A DNA stretch of 64,000 nt from Lysobacterales bacterium 15-68-25 (GCA_002279065.1 NCKB01000008.1:1-64000); one strand, 5' to 3'. Positions 10,497 through 20,581 are shown, counted from the first letter of the stretch. Notes: a model not told the origin generated them from the letters alone. Numbers and translations are program-made.

Positions 10497-10786
10497 TGCA
10501 AGAGATCGATTTCACCCAGGCGAAGAAGGACGGCAAGGGCTTCCAGTTCCCCGGCGAGTTCGAGATCACCGCCATGGGCAACGCCGGGGCCGACCTGCCG
10601 GTGCACGTGCCGCGGCTGCTCGAGGGTGCCGGCCTGCACGTGCTGCACGAGACGGTGCGCTACAAGCACTCGGCCGGCGGCAACTACGTCTCGGTGACGG
10701 TCAGCTTCCGCGCCCAGAGCCGCGAGCAGTACGACTCGGCCCACACCGTGCTGCGGGCCGACCCGGACATCCGCTACACCCTGTGA
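10496..10786 (+). CDS. ybeD: YbeD/DUF493 family protein
   Basis: A small ACT-like protein (96 residues) of the DUF493 family, conserved between dacA and lipB in many gammaproteobacteria; its biochemical function is not settled. The segment FPGEFEITAMGNAG and the C-terminal SREQYDSAHTVLRADPDI fit the family. The ATG uses the last base of the dacA TGA, so translation is probably coupled. The same gene order dacA-ybeD-lipB-lipA is classical. Confidence 0.9.
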   Translation: MQEIDFTQAKKDGKGFQFPGEFEITAMGNAGADLPVHVPRLLEGAGLHVLHETVRYKHSAGGNYVSVTVSFRAQSREQYDSAHTVLRADPDIRYTL

Positions 10787-10810
10787 GCGCCCGCCGCCGG
10801 GTTTTCACGA

Positions 10811-10845
10811 CGGGGAACGCGCCACGCGCGTTCCCCGTTTGTTTT
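10811..10845 (+). terminator. Rho-independent terminator after ybeD
   Basis: An 11-bp perfect stem (CGGGGAACGCG / CGCGTTCCCCG) with a 5-base loop is followed by TTTGTTTT. It separates the cell-wall block from lipB. Confidence 0.8.
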
Positions 10846-10924
10846 GGCGCCCGCCGCCCTTGAATCGGCCCGGCCGCCCCCTGATCTCAGCCACATTTCC
10901 CCCGATCCACCCAGGTTCCACCCC

Positions 10925-11593
10925 ATGTCCCTGCCCCTGAAGATCCGCCGTCTCGGCCGCCAGCCCTACGAGGCGACCTGGAAGGCGATGAGCGAGTTCA
11001 CCGATCGCCGCTCCGCCGACACGCCCGACGAGCTGTGGCTGCTCGAGCACGATCCGGTGTTCACCCAGGGCCAGGCCGGCAAGGCCGAGCACGTGCTGGC
11101 GCCGGGCGGCATTCCGGTGGTGCAGGTCGATCGCGGCGGCCAGGTGACCTACCACGGCCCCGGCCAGATCGTCGGCTACCCGCTGATCGACCTGCGCCGG
11201 GTGGGCGTGGGCGTGCGCGAGCTGGTGAACCGGATCGAGCAGTCCATCATCGATACGCTGGCGCACTGGAACATCGGCGCCGAGCGGCTGGAAGGTGCCC
11301 CCGGCGTCTACGTGGCCGGGGCCAAGGTGGCGGCGCTGGGCCTGCGCGTGCGGCGTGGCTGCAGCTTCCACGGACTGGCCTTCAACGTGGACATGGACCT
11401 GGAGCCCTACCAGCGCATCAATCCTTGCGGCTACAAGGGTTTGGCGGTGACGCAGGTGCTAGACTTGGGCGGTCCGTCGCGCCTGGCGGACGTCGAAGAC
11501 GTGCTGATCGGCGAGTTCTGTCGCCAATTCGGCTTCGACGCCGAGCCGGCCGCCCCCCAACTCCCCGAACTCCCCGCGCGCGCCGCGGTCTAG
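10925..11593 (+). CDS. lipB: Octanoyl-ACP:protein N-octanoyltransferase LipB
   Basis: Transfers octanoate from ACP to lipoyl domains, the first step of lipoate synthesis; 222 residues. Family motifs are [19 protein letters not shown]-type (here [19 protein letters not shown]), the invariant Lys in [10 protein letters not shown] and the catalytic Cys in [13 protein letters not shown]. The start at 10925 follows family alignment ([11 protein letters not shown]); earlier in-frame codons lie in the untranslated leader. lipA begins 10 bases after the stop. Confidence 0.95.
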   Translation: MSLPLKIRRLGRQPYEATWKAMSEFTDRRSADTPDELWLLEHDPVFTQGQAGKAEHVLAPGGIPVVQVDRGGQVTYHGPGQIVGYPLIDLRRVGVGVRELVNRIEQSIIDTLAHWNIGAERLEGAPGVYVAGAKVAALGLRVRRGCSFHGLAFNVDMDLEPYQRINPCGYKGLAVTQVLDLGGPSRLADVEDVLIGEFCRQFGFDAEPAAPQLPELPARAAV

Positions 11594-11603
11594 GCCCGAG
11601 CAC

Positions 11604-12611
11604 ATGAGCGAATCCTCCGCCACTCCCAGCAAGACCATTCCGATCCAGACGGTGTCCGCGCCGGTGGTCGAGAAGCAGCTCGGCAACGACAAGATCGCGC
11701 GCAATCGCGCCGGCTTCGACACCGAGGCGCCGACCCTGCGCAAGCCGGGCTGGATCCGCGTGCGCCTGCCGCAGGGCAATGCCGTGCAGGAACTGAAGTC
11801 GCGCCTGCGCCAGAACGCGCTGGTGACGGTGTGCGAAGAGGCCTCCTGCCCGAACATCCACGAGTGCTTCTCCAAGGGCACCGCCACCTTCATGATCCTC
11901 GGCGAGGTGTGCACCCGCCGCTGCTCGTTCTGCGACGTGGCCCACGGCCGCCCCGCGCCGCCCGATCCGCTGGAGCCGGCGCGCCTGGCCGAGACCATCG
12001 CCGACATGCGCCTGAAGTACGTGGTGATCACCTCGGTCGACCGCGACGACCTGCGCGACGGCGGCGCCGAGCACTTCGCCAGCTGCATCCGCGCGGTGCG
12101 CCACGCCAGCCCGGACATCAAGATCGAGATCCTCACCCCCGACTTCCGCGGCAAGGGCCGCATGGAGCGGGCGCTGGAGGTGATGAAGGATTTCCCGCCG
12201 GACGTGTTCAACCACAACCTGGAAACCGTCCCGCACCTGTACCGCGAGGTGCGCCCGGGCGCCGACTACCAGTGGTCGCTGGACCTGCTCAAGCGCTTCA
12301 AGGCGCAGCACCCGGACGTGCCGACCAAGTCCGGCATCATGCTGGGCCTCGGCGAGACGTACGAGCAGGTGATCGAGACGATGCGGGATCTACGCGCCCA
12401 TGACGTGGAAATGATCACCATCGGCCAGTACCTGCAGCCGACGCCGCACCATCACCCGGTGGTGCGCTACTGGACCCCGGACGAATTCGACGCGCTGCGT
12501 CGGGAAGGCGAGGCGATGGGCTTCCACCACGTCGCGTCCGGCCCGCTGGTGCGCTCCTCCTACCACGCCGACCTGCAGGCACATGCCGCGGGCGTCACCG
12601 AACTTGCCTAA
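11604..12611 (+). CDS. lipA: Lipoyl synthase LipA (radical SAM)
   Basis: Inserts two sulfur atoms into the octanoyl chain; 335 residues. The auxiliary iron-sulfur cluster motif CxxxxCxxxxxC is visible in [12 protein letters not shown]. The radical-SAM CxxxCxxC is in CTRRCSFC, and the C-terminal cluster ligand serine lies in [10 protein letters not shown]. The N-terminal extension of about 60 residues is somewhat longer than in E. coli and usual for this order. It sits directly behind lipB. Confidence 0.96.
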   Translation: MSESSATPSKTIPIQTVSAPVVEKQLGNDKIARNRAGFDTEAPTLRKPGWIRVRLPQGNAVQELKSRLRQNALVTVCEEASCPNIHECFSKGTATFMILGEVCTRRCSFCDVAHGRPAPPDPLEPARLAETIADMRLKYVVITSVDRDDLRDGGAEHFASCIRAVRHASPDIKIEILTPDFRGKGRMERALEVMKDFPPDVFNHNLETVPHLYREVRPGADYQWSLDLLKRFKAQHPDVPTKSGIMLGLGETYEQVIETMRDLRAHDVEMITIGQYLQPTPHHHPVVRYWTPDEFDALRREGEAMGFHHVASGPLVRSSYHADLQAHAAGVTELA

Positions 12612-12621
12612 AGGGACCTGC

Positions 12622-14892
12622 ATGACCCTCCGCCCCGCGCTTGCCCTGCTGATCGCCTTCACCTTCGCCGGCAGCGTCCCGGGCGTGCATGCCCAGGACA
12701 GCGCGGCGCCCGCCGGCGCCGCCACCACGGCCCCGGCGCCGAAGTACGCCACCCTGCCGCTGGAGCCGACCGCCACCGAGGCGGACGCCGCCCAGCTCTC
12801 CGCGCGCTTCCTCACCCGCTTCCACTACGACGCGCAGCCGCTCGACGACGCGATGTCGGCGCGCATCTACAAGAAGTATCTCGACCAGCTCGATGGCGAG
12901 AAGGTGTTCTTCACCCAGGAGGACCTGGCGAAGTTCGCGCCGCTGAAGACCAAGCTGGACGACGCGATCTGGAACAAGGACCTCACCGGCCCGTTCTCGA
13001 TCTTCAACCTCTACGTGCAGCGCGCCAAGGAGCGCATGCACTACGCGCTGGGCCTGCTGTCCAAGGGCTTCGACTTCACCAAGGACGAAAGCTACGTCGT
13101 CGACCGCGAGAAGGCCGACTGGCCGAAGAACCAGGCCGAGCTGGACAACCTGTGGCGCGAGCGCGTGAAGAACGACTGGCTGCGCCTGAAGCTGGCCGGC
13201 AAGGACGACGCGGACATCCGCAAGACGCTCACCAAGCGCTACAACACGCTGCTCGACCGCATCAAGCAGCTCGATGGCGAGGACGCCTTCCAGAGCTTCA
13301 TGACCGCCTACGCGGAAACCACCGATCCGCACACCGACTACCTCGGCCCGCGCCTGGCGGAGAACTTCGACATCTCGATGAAGCTCTCGCTGGAGGGCAT
13401 CGGCGCGGTGCTGCAGGCGCGCGACGAGTACACCCAGATCCGCGAGATCGTCCCCGGTGGTCCGGCGGCCAAGTCCGGCAAGCTGCACGTGGGCGACCGC
13501 ATCGTGGCGATCGGCCAGGACAACGGCCCGATGGTCGACGTGATCGGCTGGCGCCTGGATGACGTGGTCGCCAAGATCCGCGGCAAGAAGGACACCACCG
13601 TGCGGCTGGAGATCCTGCCCGCCGACGCCGGTCCCGACGGCAAGCACGAGCTGGTCACGCTGGTGCGCAAGAAGGTCGTGGTCGAGGAGCAGGCGGCCAA
13701 GTCCAAGGTCATCGACGTGAAGGACGGCGACGTCAGCCGCAAGATCGGCGTGATCGAGCTGCCCACCTTCTATGCCGACTTCGCCGCCCGCGCCAAGGGC
13801 GACCCGAACTACAAGAGCGCGACCCGCGACGTCGCCAAGCTGCTCACCAAGCTCAAGGCCGACGGCGTGCAGGGGGTGATCGTGGACCTGCGCAACAACG
13901 GCGGCGGTTCGCTGGACGAGGCCAACGAGCTGACCGGCCTGTTCATCGACAAGGGCCCGGTGGTGCAGGTGCGCAAGGCCGACGGTGACGTCGAAGTGGA
14001 AGGCGACGACCAGCCGGGCATGGCCTGGAGCGGTCCGATGGCCGTGCTGGTCAACCGCGGCACCGCCTCGGCGTCGGAGATCTTCTCGGCGGCGATCCAG
14101 GACTACGGCCGCGGCCTGGTGATCGGCGAGCCGACCTTCGGCAAGGGCACCGTGCAGAACCTGGTCGACCTGGACCGCTTCGCCCAGACCGCCGGCGAGA
14201 AGCCGCAGATGGGCGAGCTGAAGATGACCATCGCCGAGTTCTTCCGCATCAACGGCGGTTCCACCCAGCTCAAGGGCGTGACGCCGGACATCCAGTACCC
14301 GAAGAACGGCGACGAGAAGGATTTCGGCGAGTCCACCTACGACAACGCGCTGCCGTGGACCCAGATCCCGCCGGCCGACTACAAGCCGGTGGCCGACCTG
14401 AAGGCCTACCTGCCGCAGCTCGAGCAGATGCACGACATGCGCGTGGCCAAGTCGCCGGCGTGGAAGCTGATGCTCGACCAGCTCGCGCAGTACAAGAAGA
14501 TGCGCGACAAGACCACCATCTCGCTCAACTACGACAAGCGCCTCGCCGAGCGGAAAGAGCTGGACAAGATCCAGGCCGACTTCCTGGCCCGCCGCAAGGC
14601 GATCGACGGCGACGCCGTGCCGTCCAACCCGGACAGCACGCTGGACGACGGCCTCAACGCCAACGAGCGCAGCCTGAAGTCCGAGCTCAAGGCGGAGAAG
14701 GAAGCCAAGGACGCCAAGGACGTGCAACTGGACGAGACCGCGCACATCCTGTTCGACGCGATCGGCCTGATCCGTTCAAACCCGAAGCTGGCCGCCGAAG
14801 TGCTGCCCTACGGCGGCAAGTTCTCCGAGGCGGTGGCGGCGGCCCCCGCACCGGGTGCCGCGGGGGCGTCGCCGGGCACCAAGCAGCAGTAA
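12622..14892 (+). CDS. prc: Carboxy-terminal processing protease (Tsp/Prc, S41)
   Basis: A periplasmic serine protease (756 residues) that degrades or trims proteins from their C-termini, including peptidoglycan hydrolases in other bacteria. A signal peptide is followed by the Tsp N-terminal helical domain, a PDZ domain (SLEGIGAVLQ to about residue 330) and the S41 domain. The S41 domain has the catalytic Ser in GTASASEIFSAA and the catalytic Lys in FGKGTVQNL. A C-terminal DUF3340-like helical region and an Ala/Pro tail complete it. The start at 12622 is the first Met before the signal peptide; the upstream in-frame codons overlap lipA. The link to the neighbouring cell-wall genes is plausible but inferred. 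Confidence 0.93.
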   Translation: MTLRPALALLIAFTFAGSVPGVHAQDSAAPAGAATTAPAPKYATLPLEPTATEADAAQLSARFLTRFHYDAQPLDDAMSARIYKKYLDQLDGEKVFFTQEDLAKFAPLKTKLDDAIWNKDLTGPFSIFNLYVQRAKERMHYALGLLSKGFDFTKDESYVVDREKADWPKNQAELDNLWRERVKNDWLRLKLAGKDDADIRKTLTKRYNTLLDRIKQLDGEDAFQSFMTAYAETTDPHTDYLGPRLAENFDISMKLSLEGIGAVLQARDEYTQIREIVPGGPAAKSGKLHVGDRIVAIGQDNGPMVDVIGWRLDDVVAKIRGKKDTTVRLEILPADAGPDGKHELVTLVRKKVVVEEQAAKSKVIDVKDGDVSRKIGVIELPTFYADFAARAKGDPNYKSATRDVAKLLTKLKADGVQGVIVDLRNNGGGSLDEANELTGLFIDKGPVVQVRKADGDVEVEGDDQPGMAWSGPMAVLVNRGTASASEIFSAAIQDYGRGLVIGEPTFGKGTVQNLVDLDRFAQTAGEKPQMGELKMTIAEFFRINGGSTQLKGVTPDIQYPKNGDEKDFGESTYDNALPWTQIPPADYKPVADLKAYLPQLEQMHDMRVAKSPAWKLMLDQLAQYKKMRDKTTISLNYDKRLAERKELDKIQADFLARRKAIDGDAVPSNPDSTLDDGLNANERSLKSELKAEKEAKDAKDVQLDETAHILFDAIGLIRSNPKLAAEVLPYGGKFSEAVAAAPAPGAAGASPGTKQQ

Positions 14893-14911
14893 GGCGGAGC
14901 TTCCCGCAACG

Positions 14912-14941
14912 AAAAAAGCCGGCGCATGCGCCGGCTTTTTT
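14912..14941. terminator. Bidirectional terminator between prc and the M1 peptidase
   Basis: An almost perfect palindrome: six A, AGCCGGCGC / GCGCCGGCT arms, six T. It can work for both convergent genes. Confidence 0.85.
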
Positions 14942-14959
14942 CTTGCTCCTACGGGAGTC

Positions 14960-16708
14960 TCAGGATTTGGCGCCGGCCTTCGCGCGCGCCTGCTTCTGCT
15001 GCTCCAGCCACTGCTGGAACGCTTCCACGTGCGGCATCTCGCGCAGCACCTTCGAGTGCGGATCGACGATCACCAGCGTGCCCGGTGCGGCACGTACCTC
15101 GCCACGCCCGTCGGTCATCGGCAGCGTCTGTACCGTGCGGCCCAACTGCACGTCCAGCGGCATCGGGAAGGGTTCGCCGTGCTCGGTCTGCCAGCGGAAC
15201 GACAGCGTGTCGCCGTGGCGCTCCTCGACCAGCTTCGGCAGCTTGGCGTCGTACAGGTAGACCTTGAAGAACCAGCCGTAGTCCTTGCCGGTGACCTTGT
15301 CGACGATGTCGATGTAATCCCGGGTGGTGGCGTAGCGCGGCTGGAAATTGCCCGGCTTCGGGTCGGGGCGCCCGTAGACCAGCTCGCGGATGCTGGTGAA
15401 GAACGCGTCGTCGCCGATCAGCCCGTGCAGCGTATGCAGCACCAGCGAACCCTTGTAGTAAATGTCGTTCGCCGGGCCGTGGCCTTCGTCGTACACCGCG
15501 CTCTCGGTCTGCGGCTTGCCCGAGACGATCGGGAAGGCGTTCTCTACCCCCAGTCGCTCCTTGTGGAGCATGGCGAAGTAGTCCATGTCGCCGTGCAGGT
15601 ACTGGCTGTAGAGCGGCTGCATGTAGGTCGCGAAACCCTCGTGCAGCCACATGTCGTCCCAGTTCACGTTGGTGACCTGGTTGCCGAACCACTCGTGGGC
15701 GAATTCGTGCTGCAGCAGCCAGTCGAAGCCGTAGCCGTCCTTCACGTAGCCGTTGCCGTAGGCGTTGATGGTCTGGTGTTCCATGCCTTTGTGCGGGGTT
15801 TCCACCACGCCCATCTTCTCGTCGCCGAACGGGTAGGGGCCGATCTCCTGCTCGAAGAAGTCCAGCATCGGGGTGAAGCCGGCGAACAGCTCCTTCGCCT
15901 GGGCCTCGTGCTCCGGCAGGTACCAGAACTCCATCGGGATGGTGTTGCCGTAGCGGCTGGCGTAGTTGCCCTTCAGCTCCTTGAATGGCCCCACGTTGAT
16001 CGTGATCGCGTAGGTGTCCGGGCGCTTGATGCGCCAGTGCCAGGTACGGGTGGCGCCGTGGTCCTCGATGCCCACCAGCACGCCGTTGCCCGGGGCGGCG
16101 AGGTCCTTCGGCACGGTGACCCAGGTGTCGACCAAGTCGGGCTTGCCGGTGGGCTGGTCGATGCATGGCCAGAACAGGTCGCAGCCTTCGCCTTCCACCG
16201 CGGTGGCGACCCACGGCTGGCCCGAGGGGGTCTTCGCCCACACGAAGCCGCCGTCCCACGGGGCGTTCTTCGCCACGTGCGGTGCGCCGGCGTAGCGCAC
16301 GCCCACGGTCACCTCGTCACCCTTGGCCAGTGCATGCGGCAGGGCGATGCGCAGGCGGCCTTCCGGATTGCTCCAGGTGCTGGCCGGCATCGGCTTGCCG
16401 TCCACCGTGATCTGCGAGATCGGCAGGTTGCGGTCCAGGTCCAGCACGACCGCGTCGGTCGGTGCGGTAGCAGTGAAGGTGAGTTGCGCATCGCCGGACA
16501 GCCGCTTGTGCGGGATGTCCAGCGTGAAGTGCAGGTCGGCGTGGTCGAAATGCACCCGCGTCTGCTCCACCGGCATCGGCCCCCCGGAACTGAGCGTGAG
16601 GGCGGTCAGCGGCGGCTGTTTCGCGGGCACGTCCGCGGCCCGCGCGGGGGCGGACAAGGCCAGCGCCAGCGCGGCGCAGAGCGGAAGCAGGGTGGGGCGG
16701 ACGTTCAT
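14960..16708 (-). CDS. M1-family zinc aminopeptidase, secreted
   Basis: A gluzincin metallopeptidase of 582 residues that removes N-terminal residues. A signal peptide (LCAALALALSAPARAA) implies periplasmic or outer-membrane location. The zinc site HEFAHEWFGNQ (HExxH) is followed at the normal distance by the third ligand Glu in WLHEGFATYMQ. The substrate-binding element reads KGMEHQTI in place of the classical GAMEN, a variant seen in cold-active and Bacteroidetes-like M1 enzymes. The start at 16708 was chosen at the signal peptide inside a much longer open frame. The protein is short because it lacks the large C-terminal helical domain of PepN. Confidence 0.9.
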   Translation of the reverse strand: MNVRPTLLPLCAALALALSAPARAADVPAKQPPLTALTLSSGGPMPVEQTRVHFDHADLHFTLDIPHKRLSGDAQLTFTATAPTDAVVLDLDRNLPISQITVDGKPMPASTWSNPEGRLRIALPHALAKGDEVTVGVRYAGAPHVAKNAPWDGGFVWAKTPSGQPWVATAVEGEGCDLFWPCIDQPTGKPDLVDTWVTVPKDLAAPGNGVLVGIEDHGATRTWHWRIKRPDTYAITINVGPFKELKGNYASRYGNTIPMEFWYLPEHEAQAKELFAGFTPMLDFFEQEIGPYPFGDEKMGVVETPHKGMEHQTINAYGNGYVKDGYGFDWLLQHEFAHEWFGNQVTNVNWDDMWLHEGFATYMQPLYSQYLHGDMDYFAMLHKERLGVENAFPIVSGKPQTESAVYDEGHGPANDIYYKGSLVLHTLHGLIGDDAFFTSIRELVYGRPDPKPGNFQPRYATTRDYIDIVDKVTGKDYGWFFKVYLYDAKLPKLVEERHGDTLSFRWQTEHGEPFPMPLDVQLGRTVQTLPMTDGRGEVRAAPGTLVIVDPHSKVLREMPHVEAFQQWLEQQKQARAKAGAKS

Positions 16709-16824
16709 CGGCGCATCTCCGGCAGGCGACGGGCAAATGCCGAGGATGCCGCTCCGGGGCGGAGCGGCGACTGCGCCATAAGTCATGCCTGGCGCCCGCT
16801 GGCTGCGGCGGGCGCCACGCGGGA

Positions 16825-18204
16825 TCAGCCGCGATAGCGTGCAGCGAGGAACTCGAAGAACGCGCGCAGGCCCAGCGCCTCGCCACCGCGCGGGCGGCCC
16901 GGGCGGTCGGCGTCGTTCCACGCGTAGGTGTCCAGATGCATCCACGGCGTGGACTCGGGCACGAAACGCTCCAGGTACAGCGCGGCGGTGATCGCGCCGG
17001 CATGAACCTTGCCGCCGGCGTTGGCCATGTCGGCCAGGTGCGAGTCGAGCATCTTGCGGTACGGCCGCCACAGCGGCAGCTGCCACAGCGGGTCGGCGGT
17101 GCGCAGGCCGGCGGCGAGCACGGCCTGGGCCAGCTCGTCGCGGTTGGCGAACAGCGCCGGCAGGTCCGGGCCCAGCGCCACGCGGGCGGCGCCGGTGAGG
17201 GTGGCGAAGTCGACGATCAGGTCCGGCTTCTGTTCGCTGGCGTAGGCCAGTGCATCGCACAGGATCAGCCGGCCCTCGGCGTCGGTGTTGTCCACTTCCA
17301 CGGTGATGCCGGCGCGGGTGGTGATCACTTCGCCCGGACGCATCGCGTTGCCGCTCACCGCGTTCTCCACCGCCGGCACCAGCAGGGTCAGCCGCACCGG
17401 CAGCTTGGCCTGCATCACCAGGCTGGCCAGCGCGATCGCATGCGCGGCGCCGCCCATGTCCTTCTTCATCCAGCGCATGCCGTCGCCGCCCTTGAGGTTC
17501 AGGCCGCCGGTATCGAAGCACACCCCCTTGCCGACGATCACCAGCTTCGGATGGCTCGACTTGCCCCAGCTCAGCTCGATCAGCCGCGGCGCGCGGTGAC
17601 TGGCGCGACCCACCGCGTGGATGGTGGGAAAGTTGTGCTTGAGCAGTTCGTTGCCGACCCAGTCGCGGACCTTGGCCTTGTGCGCCTTGCCGAGCTTGTG
17701 CACGGCATCGCCGAGCTGTTCCGGGCCCATGTCCTCGGTCGGCGTGTTGACCAGGTCGCGCACCAGCGCGGTGGCTTCGACCAGCGGGGCCAGCGCCTGG
17801 AGATCCTCGGCCGGCACGGCCAGCGTCGCCGGCGCGCGGCGCGCCTTGCGGTAGCGGGTGAACTGGTAGCCGCCCAGCGCCCAGCCGAGCGCGGCCAGCC
17901 GCGCGTCGAGCGTCACGCCCTCCTCGGCGAGGTGGTAGGTACCCTCCGGCAGCGCGATCGGCAGGGCGGCCAGCGCGGCCAGCGGCTCGGCCGGATCCAC
18001 GCCCACCAGCACCCGCGCCAGCTTGCCACCGGCATCGGCCAGCAGCACCTGGGAGCCCGGCGCACCGTCGAAGTGCCAGGTCTCCAGCCAGTGCTTCTGC
18101 GCGGCGCTCAGCCGCTTGCGGGCGGCAGCCAGGCTGCTGGCGGTGACGGCTTCGACAGGGATGCTGCGGCGGTCGCCGCGCTTGCGTTCGATCAGGACGG
18201 ACAT
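16825..18204 (-). CDS. M17 leucyl aminopeptidase family protein
   Basis: A cytoplasmic di-metal aminopeptidase, 459 residues. The M17 metal-binding and catalytic segments are VIVGKGVCFDTGGLNLKGG, the signature NTDAEGRLILCDAL and DFATLTGAARVALG. A divergent N-terminal domain of about 150 residues precedes the catalytic part. It is shorter than PepA (about 500 residues) and closer to the PepB/YpdE-like group. It lies 116 bases downstream of no overlap partner and shares strand with the M1 peptidase, so co-transcription is possible. Confidence 0.9.
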   Translation of the reverse strand: MSVLIERKRGDRRSIPVEAVTASSLAAARKRLSAAQKHWLETWHFDGAPGSQVLLADAGGKLARVLVGVDPAEPLAALAALPIALPEGTYHLAEEGVTLDARLAALGWALGGYQFTRYRKARRAPATLAVPAEDLQALAPLVEATALVRDLVNTPTEDMGPEQLGDAVHKLGKAHKAKVRDWVGNELLKHNFPTIHAVGRASHRAPRLIELSWGKSSHPKLVIVGKGVCFDTGGLNLKGGDGMRWMKKDMGGAAHAIALASLVMQAKLPVRLTLLVPAVENAVSGNAMRPGEVITTRAGITVEVDNTDAEGRLILCDALAYASEQKPDLIVDFATLTGAARVALGPDLPALFANRDELAQAVLAAGLRTADPLWQLPLWRPYRKMLDSHLADMANAGGKVHAGAITAALYLERFVPESTPWMHLDTYAWNDADRPGRPRGGEALGLRAFFEFLAARYRG

Positions 18205-18336
18205 GCGGACTCCTTGGCATCGCGCCCAGCGGCGCGTGGGCTGAAACGGGTGTCCGTCGCGGCGCGCGAGGCCAGGCCTGCACGCGGGGAACGCATCGGA
18301 CAGCGGGGCATGATGCGCGTTTTGTCGGGGCTTTGC

Positions 18337-19029
18337 CTATGCGTGCCGCTCGAGCCAGTCGGCCAGCGCGGCCATGTCGGGGAGATTCAGCGCCGGCGGT
18401 GCGCCCAGCGCGTCGGGCCATGCCTCGCCACGGCGGTTGATCCAGGCGGTCTGCAGGCCGGCAGCGCGGGCGCCGGCCACGTCCAGCGCAGGATCGTCGC
18501 CGACGTGCAGCACTTCGTGCGGTGCCACGCCGAGCCGTTCCACGGCGCTGAGGAAGATCGCGGGGTCGGGCTTGGGCGCGCCGACCTCGCGTGCGCTCAC
18601 GTGGTGGCGGAAATGCGCGGCGATACCCACGCGCTCCAGGTCGGCATTGCCGTTGGTGAGCGCGGCGACCGGCCAGCGGCCGGCGATGCGGCGCAGCGCC
18701 GGCAGGCTGTCCTCGTACAGCTCCACCGCGTTGCGCGCGGAGAAGTACACCTCCCACAGCGCCTCCACCGGCGCGTCGTCGATGCCGCAGGCGGCAAAGG
18801 CGTGGCGCATGGTCAGGTGGCGCTGGGTGGTGAAGTCGTGCGCCAGGTCGGTGCGCTCGGCGGCGATGCGGGCGCGCAGCTCGCGCATCGCCGGAATCGG
18901 CCAGGCCTCGGCCACGGCAGGGTGGTGTGCCTGCAGCCACGCATGCACGTCGCGGTCGGCGCGCTCCAGCGCCGGCCACACCGGCCACAGGGTGTCGTCC
19001 AGATCCAGCGTCAGTGCGCGGATCGTCAC
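18337..19029 (-). CDS. HAD-superfamily hydrolase, YigB-like
   Basis: A phosphatase of 230 residues with all HAD motifs: nucleophile DLDDTLWP (motif I), TNGNAD (motif II), Lys in GAPKPDPAIF (motif III) and HVGDDPALDVAGARAAG (motif IV). The order and cap size fit subfamily IA, to which the FMN/sugar-phosphate phosphatase YigB belongs. The start is a GTG at 19029, 12 bases after the stop of the upstream PstS-like gene; the longest open frame starts far upstream and is spurious. The substrate is not determinable. Confidence 0.88.
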   Translation of the reverse strand: MTIRALTLDLDDTLWPVWPALERADRDVHAWLQAHHPAVAEAWPIPAMRELRARIAAERTDLAHDFTTQRHLTMRHAFAACGIDDAPVEALWEVYFSARNAVELYEDSLPALRRIAGRWPVAALTNGNADLERVGIAAHFRHHVSAREVGAPKPDPAIFLSAVERLGVAPHEVLHVGDDPALDVAGARAAGLQTAWINRRGEAWPDALGAPPALNLPDMAALADWLERHA

Positions 19030-19040
19030 GCCCGCCACGC

Positions 19041-20381
19041 TCAGCGCGGGCTGACCACCAGCAACTGGCCGGGCTTCACGCTGTCGCTGCGCAGGTGGTT
19101 CCAACGACGCAGGTCGGCCACCGTCACCGAGTGCTTGTGGGCGATCGAGGCAAGCGTGTCGCCACGGGCGACCTTGTACGACTTGCCCTTGAGCTGCGGC
19201 TTGGAGGCGCTCGCTTCCACCTTGGCGAAGCGATGGTCCGACGAGGACTCGACCGTGGTCGCCTGGCCGTCCACGCCGGCGAGGCTGGCGCGGGCCTGCT
19301 CGGCGGCCTTGTCCTGCGCGTCGCGGGCACGGCGTTCCTCCAGCGCCTGGCGCGCGGCCAGGGTGCGCTCGGAGGTCGGCGCGCGGGCAGCGCCGGCGGC
19401 GTAGGTGGCGCCCGGCGCGGCGATCGGCATGCCGGTCGGCTGCGGCACCGCGCGCGCGCCCACCTCGGCGAGGATCTTGCTGCGGCGGCTGGCATCCATC
19501 GAGGCGAGCATGGCGCCGTCCTGGTACGGCACCAGGTCGTGGCGGCGGATCACCGACGCACCCTCGGCGGAGTTGACGAAGTCGACGAAGGCCTGCGTCT
19601 GCGCGGCCTTCGGGCTGGCCGAACGGGTGATCAGGTAGAGCGGGGTGTACAGCGGGTAGCTGCCGTTGGCGACGTTGGCGGCGGTCGGCGCGACGCCGTC
19701 GATGCGCAGCATCTTCAGCTTCGGATTGCCGACGACGTTGGACATCGTGGTCGCGCCCAGGCCCTTGGTGTCCAGCGCGATGCCCTGCTGCAGCGACGTG
19801 GTGTTGAGGTACTGGCGGGGGGCGGCCACCGGCTGGTTGCCGCGACCGAACAGCAGGGTGCGCAGGCTGTATTCCACGCCGTCGGCGGGGCTGGCCACGG
19901 CGTTCACGTCGATCGGCTCGTTGCGGCCGCCGACCTGCGACCAGTTGGTGATCTTGCCGTAGTAGATGTCGTGCAGCTGCTTGAGCGTGAGACTGCTCAC
20001 CGGGTTCGACGGGTGGGTGATCATCACCAGGGCATCCCACGCCACCGGCGTGAAGGTCAGGCCGGCCTCGTTCGGATCCATGCTGGCGCCGCGCGCGGCA
20101 CCGGCGATGTCGGCCGTGCCCATACGCACCGCGTCGAGGCCCGAGGCGGTGTTGAACGGTTCCACCGTCACGCTGCCGTGGCCGGCGCGCTGCCAGGCCT
20201 TGGCCATGTCGTCCACCACGCCGTGGGCCACGGTGACGTCGCCGCGCCAGATCAGCGCCGGCCCGCCCGCGTGCACCGGGCCATGGTGATGGGTGGCGTG
20301 CTTCGTCTTGGCGACGACGGAGGTGGCGAGGCAGAGGCCGACGAGGGCGACCGGCAGCAGGCGGACGGGACGAAAGGACAT
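19041..20381 (-). CDS. Phosphate-ABC-type substrate-binding protein fused to a LysM domain
   Basis: An exported protein of 446 residues. A signal peptide (LPVALVGLCLATSVVA) is followed by a PstS-like type 2 periplasmic-binding domain (about 35-300). This domain has GSVTVEPFNTASGLDAVRMG and an ADIAGAARGAS stretch, which correspond to the anion-binding loops. A charged Ala-rich linker follows, then a C-terminal LysM (about 400-445, YKVARGDTLASIAHKHSVT). LysM would hold the protein on peptidoglycan. No pst transporter genes lie nearby, so it need not feed an ABC transporter. The start at 20381 is the Met before the signal peptide. Confidence 0.82.
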   Translation of the reverse strand: MSFRPVRLLPVALVGLCLATSVVAKTKHATHHHGPVHAGGPALIWRGDVTVAHGVVDDMAKAWQRAGHGSVTVEPFNTASGLDAVRMGTADIAGAARGASMDPNEAGLTFTPVAWDALVMITHPSNPVSSLTLKQLHDIYYGKITNWSQVGGRNEPIDVNAVASPADGVEYSLRTLLFGRGNQPVAAPRQYLNTTSLQQGIALDTKGLGATTMSNVVGNPKLKMLRIDGVAPTAANVANGSYPLYTPLYLITRSASPKAAQTQAFVDFVNSAEGASVIRRHDLVPYQDGAMLASMDASRRSKILAEVGARAVPQPTGMPIAAPGATYAAGAARAPTSERTLAARQALEERRARDAQDKAAEQARASLAGVDGQATTVESSSDHRFAKVEASASKPQLKGKSYKVARGDTLASIAHKHSVTVADLRRWNHLRSDSVKPGQLLVVSPR

Positions 20382-20581
20382 GGCGGTGAACAACCTCGAG
20401 GACGTGCTTTGGGAAGGCGTCGTGGCACGACGCGGCGACATGCGGTCCGTCGCATGGCGGCAAGGAGGCTATTTCATCGGTCCCCCCGGCAAACATCAAG
20501 CGCAGGCCGGGGCTGCGGTTAAGGAAGCGACGTGGCTGTGCGCCGCTTCACTGTGCGTCTGTGCGCCGGTCGTTACGGCCA

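Noticed and set aside
12595-14745. Open frame of 716 codons opposite prc
   Set aside because: Antisense shadow with biased composition; prc has all S41 and PDZ motifs.
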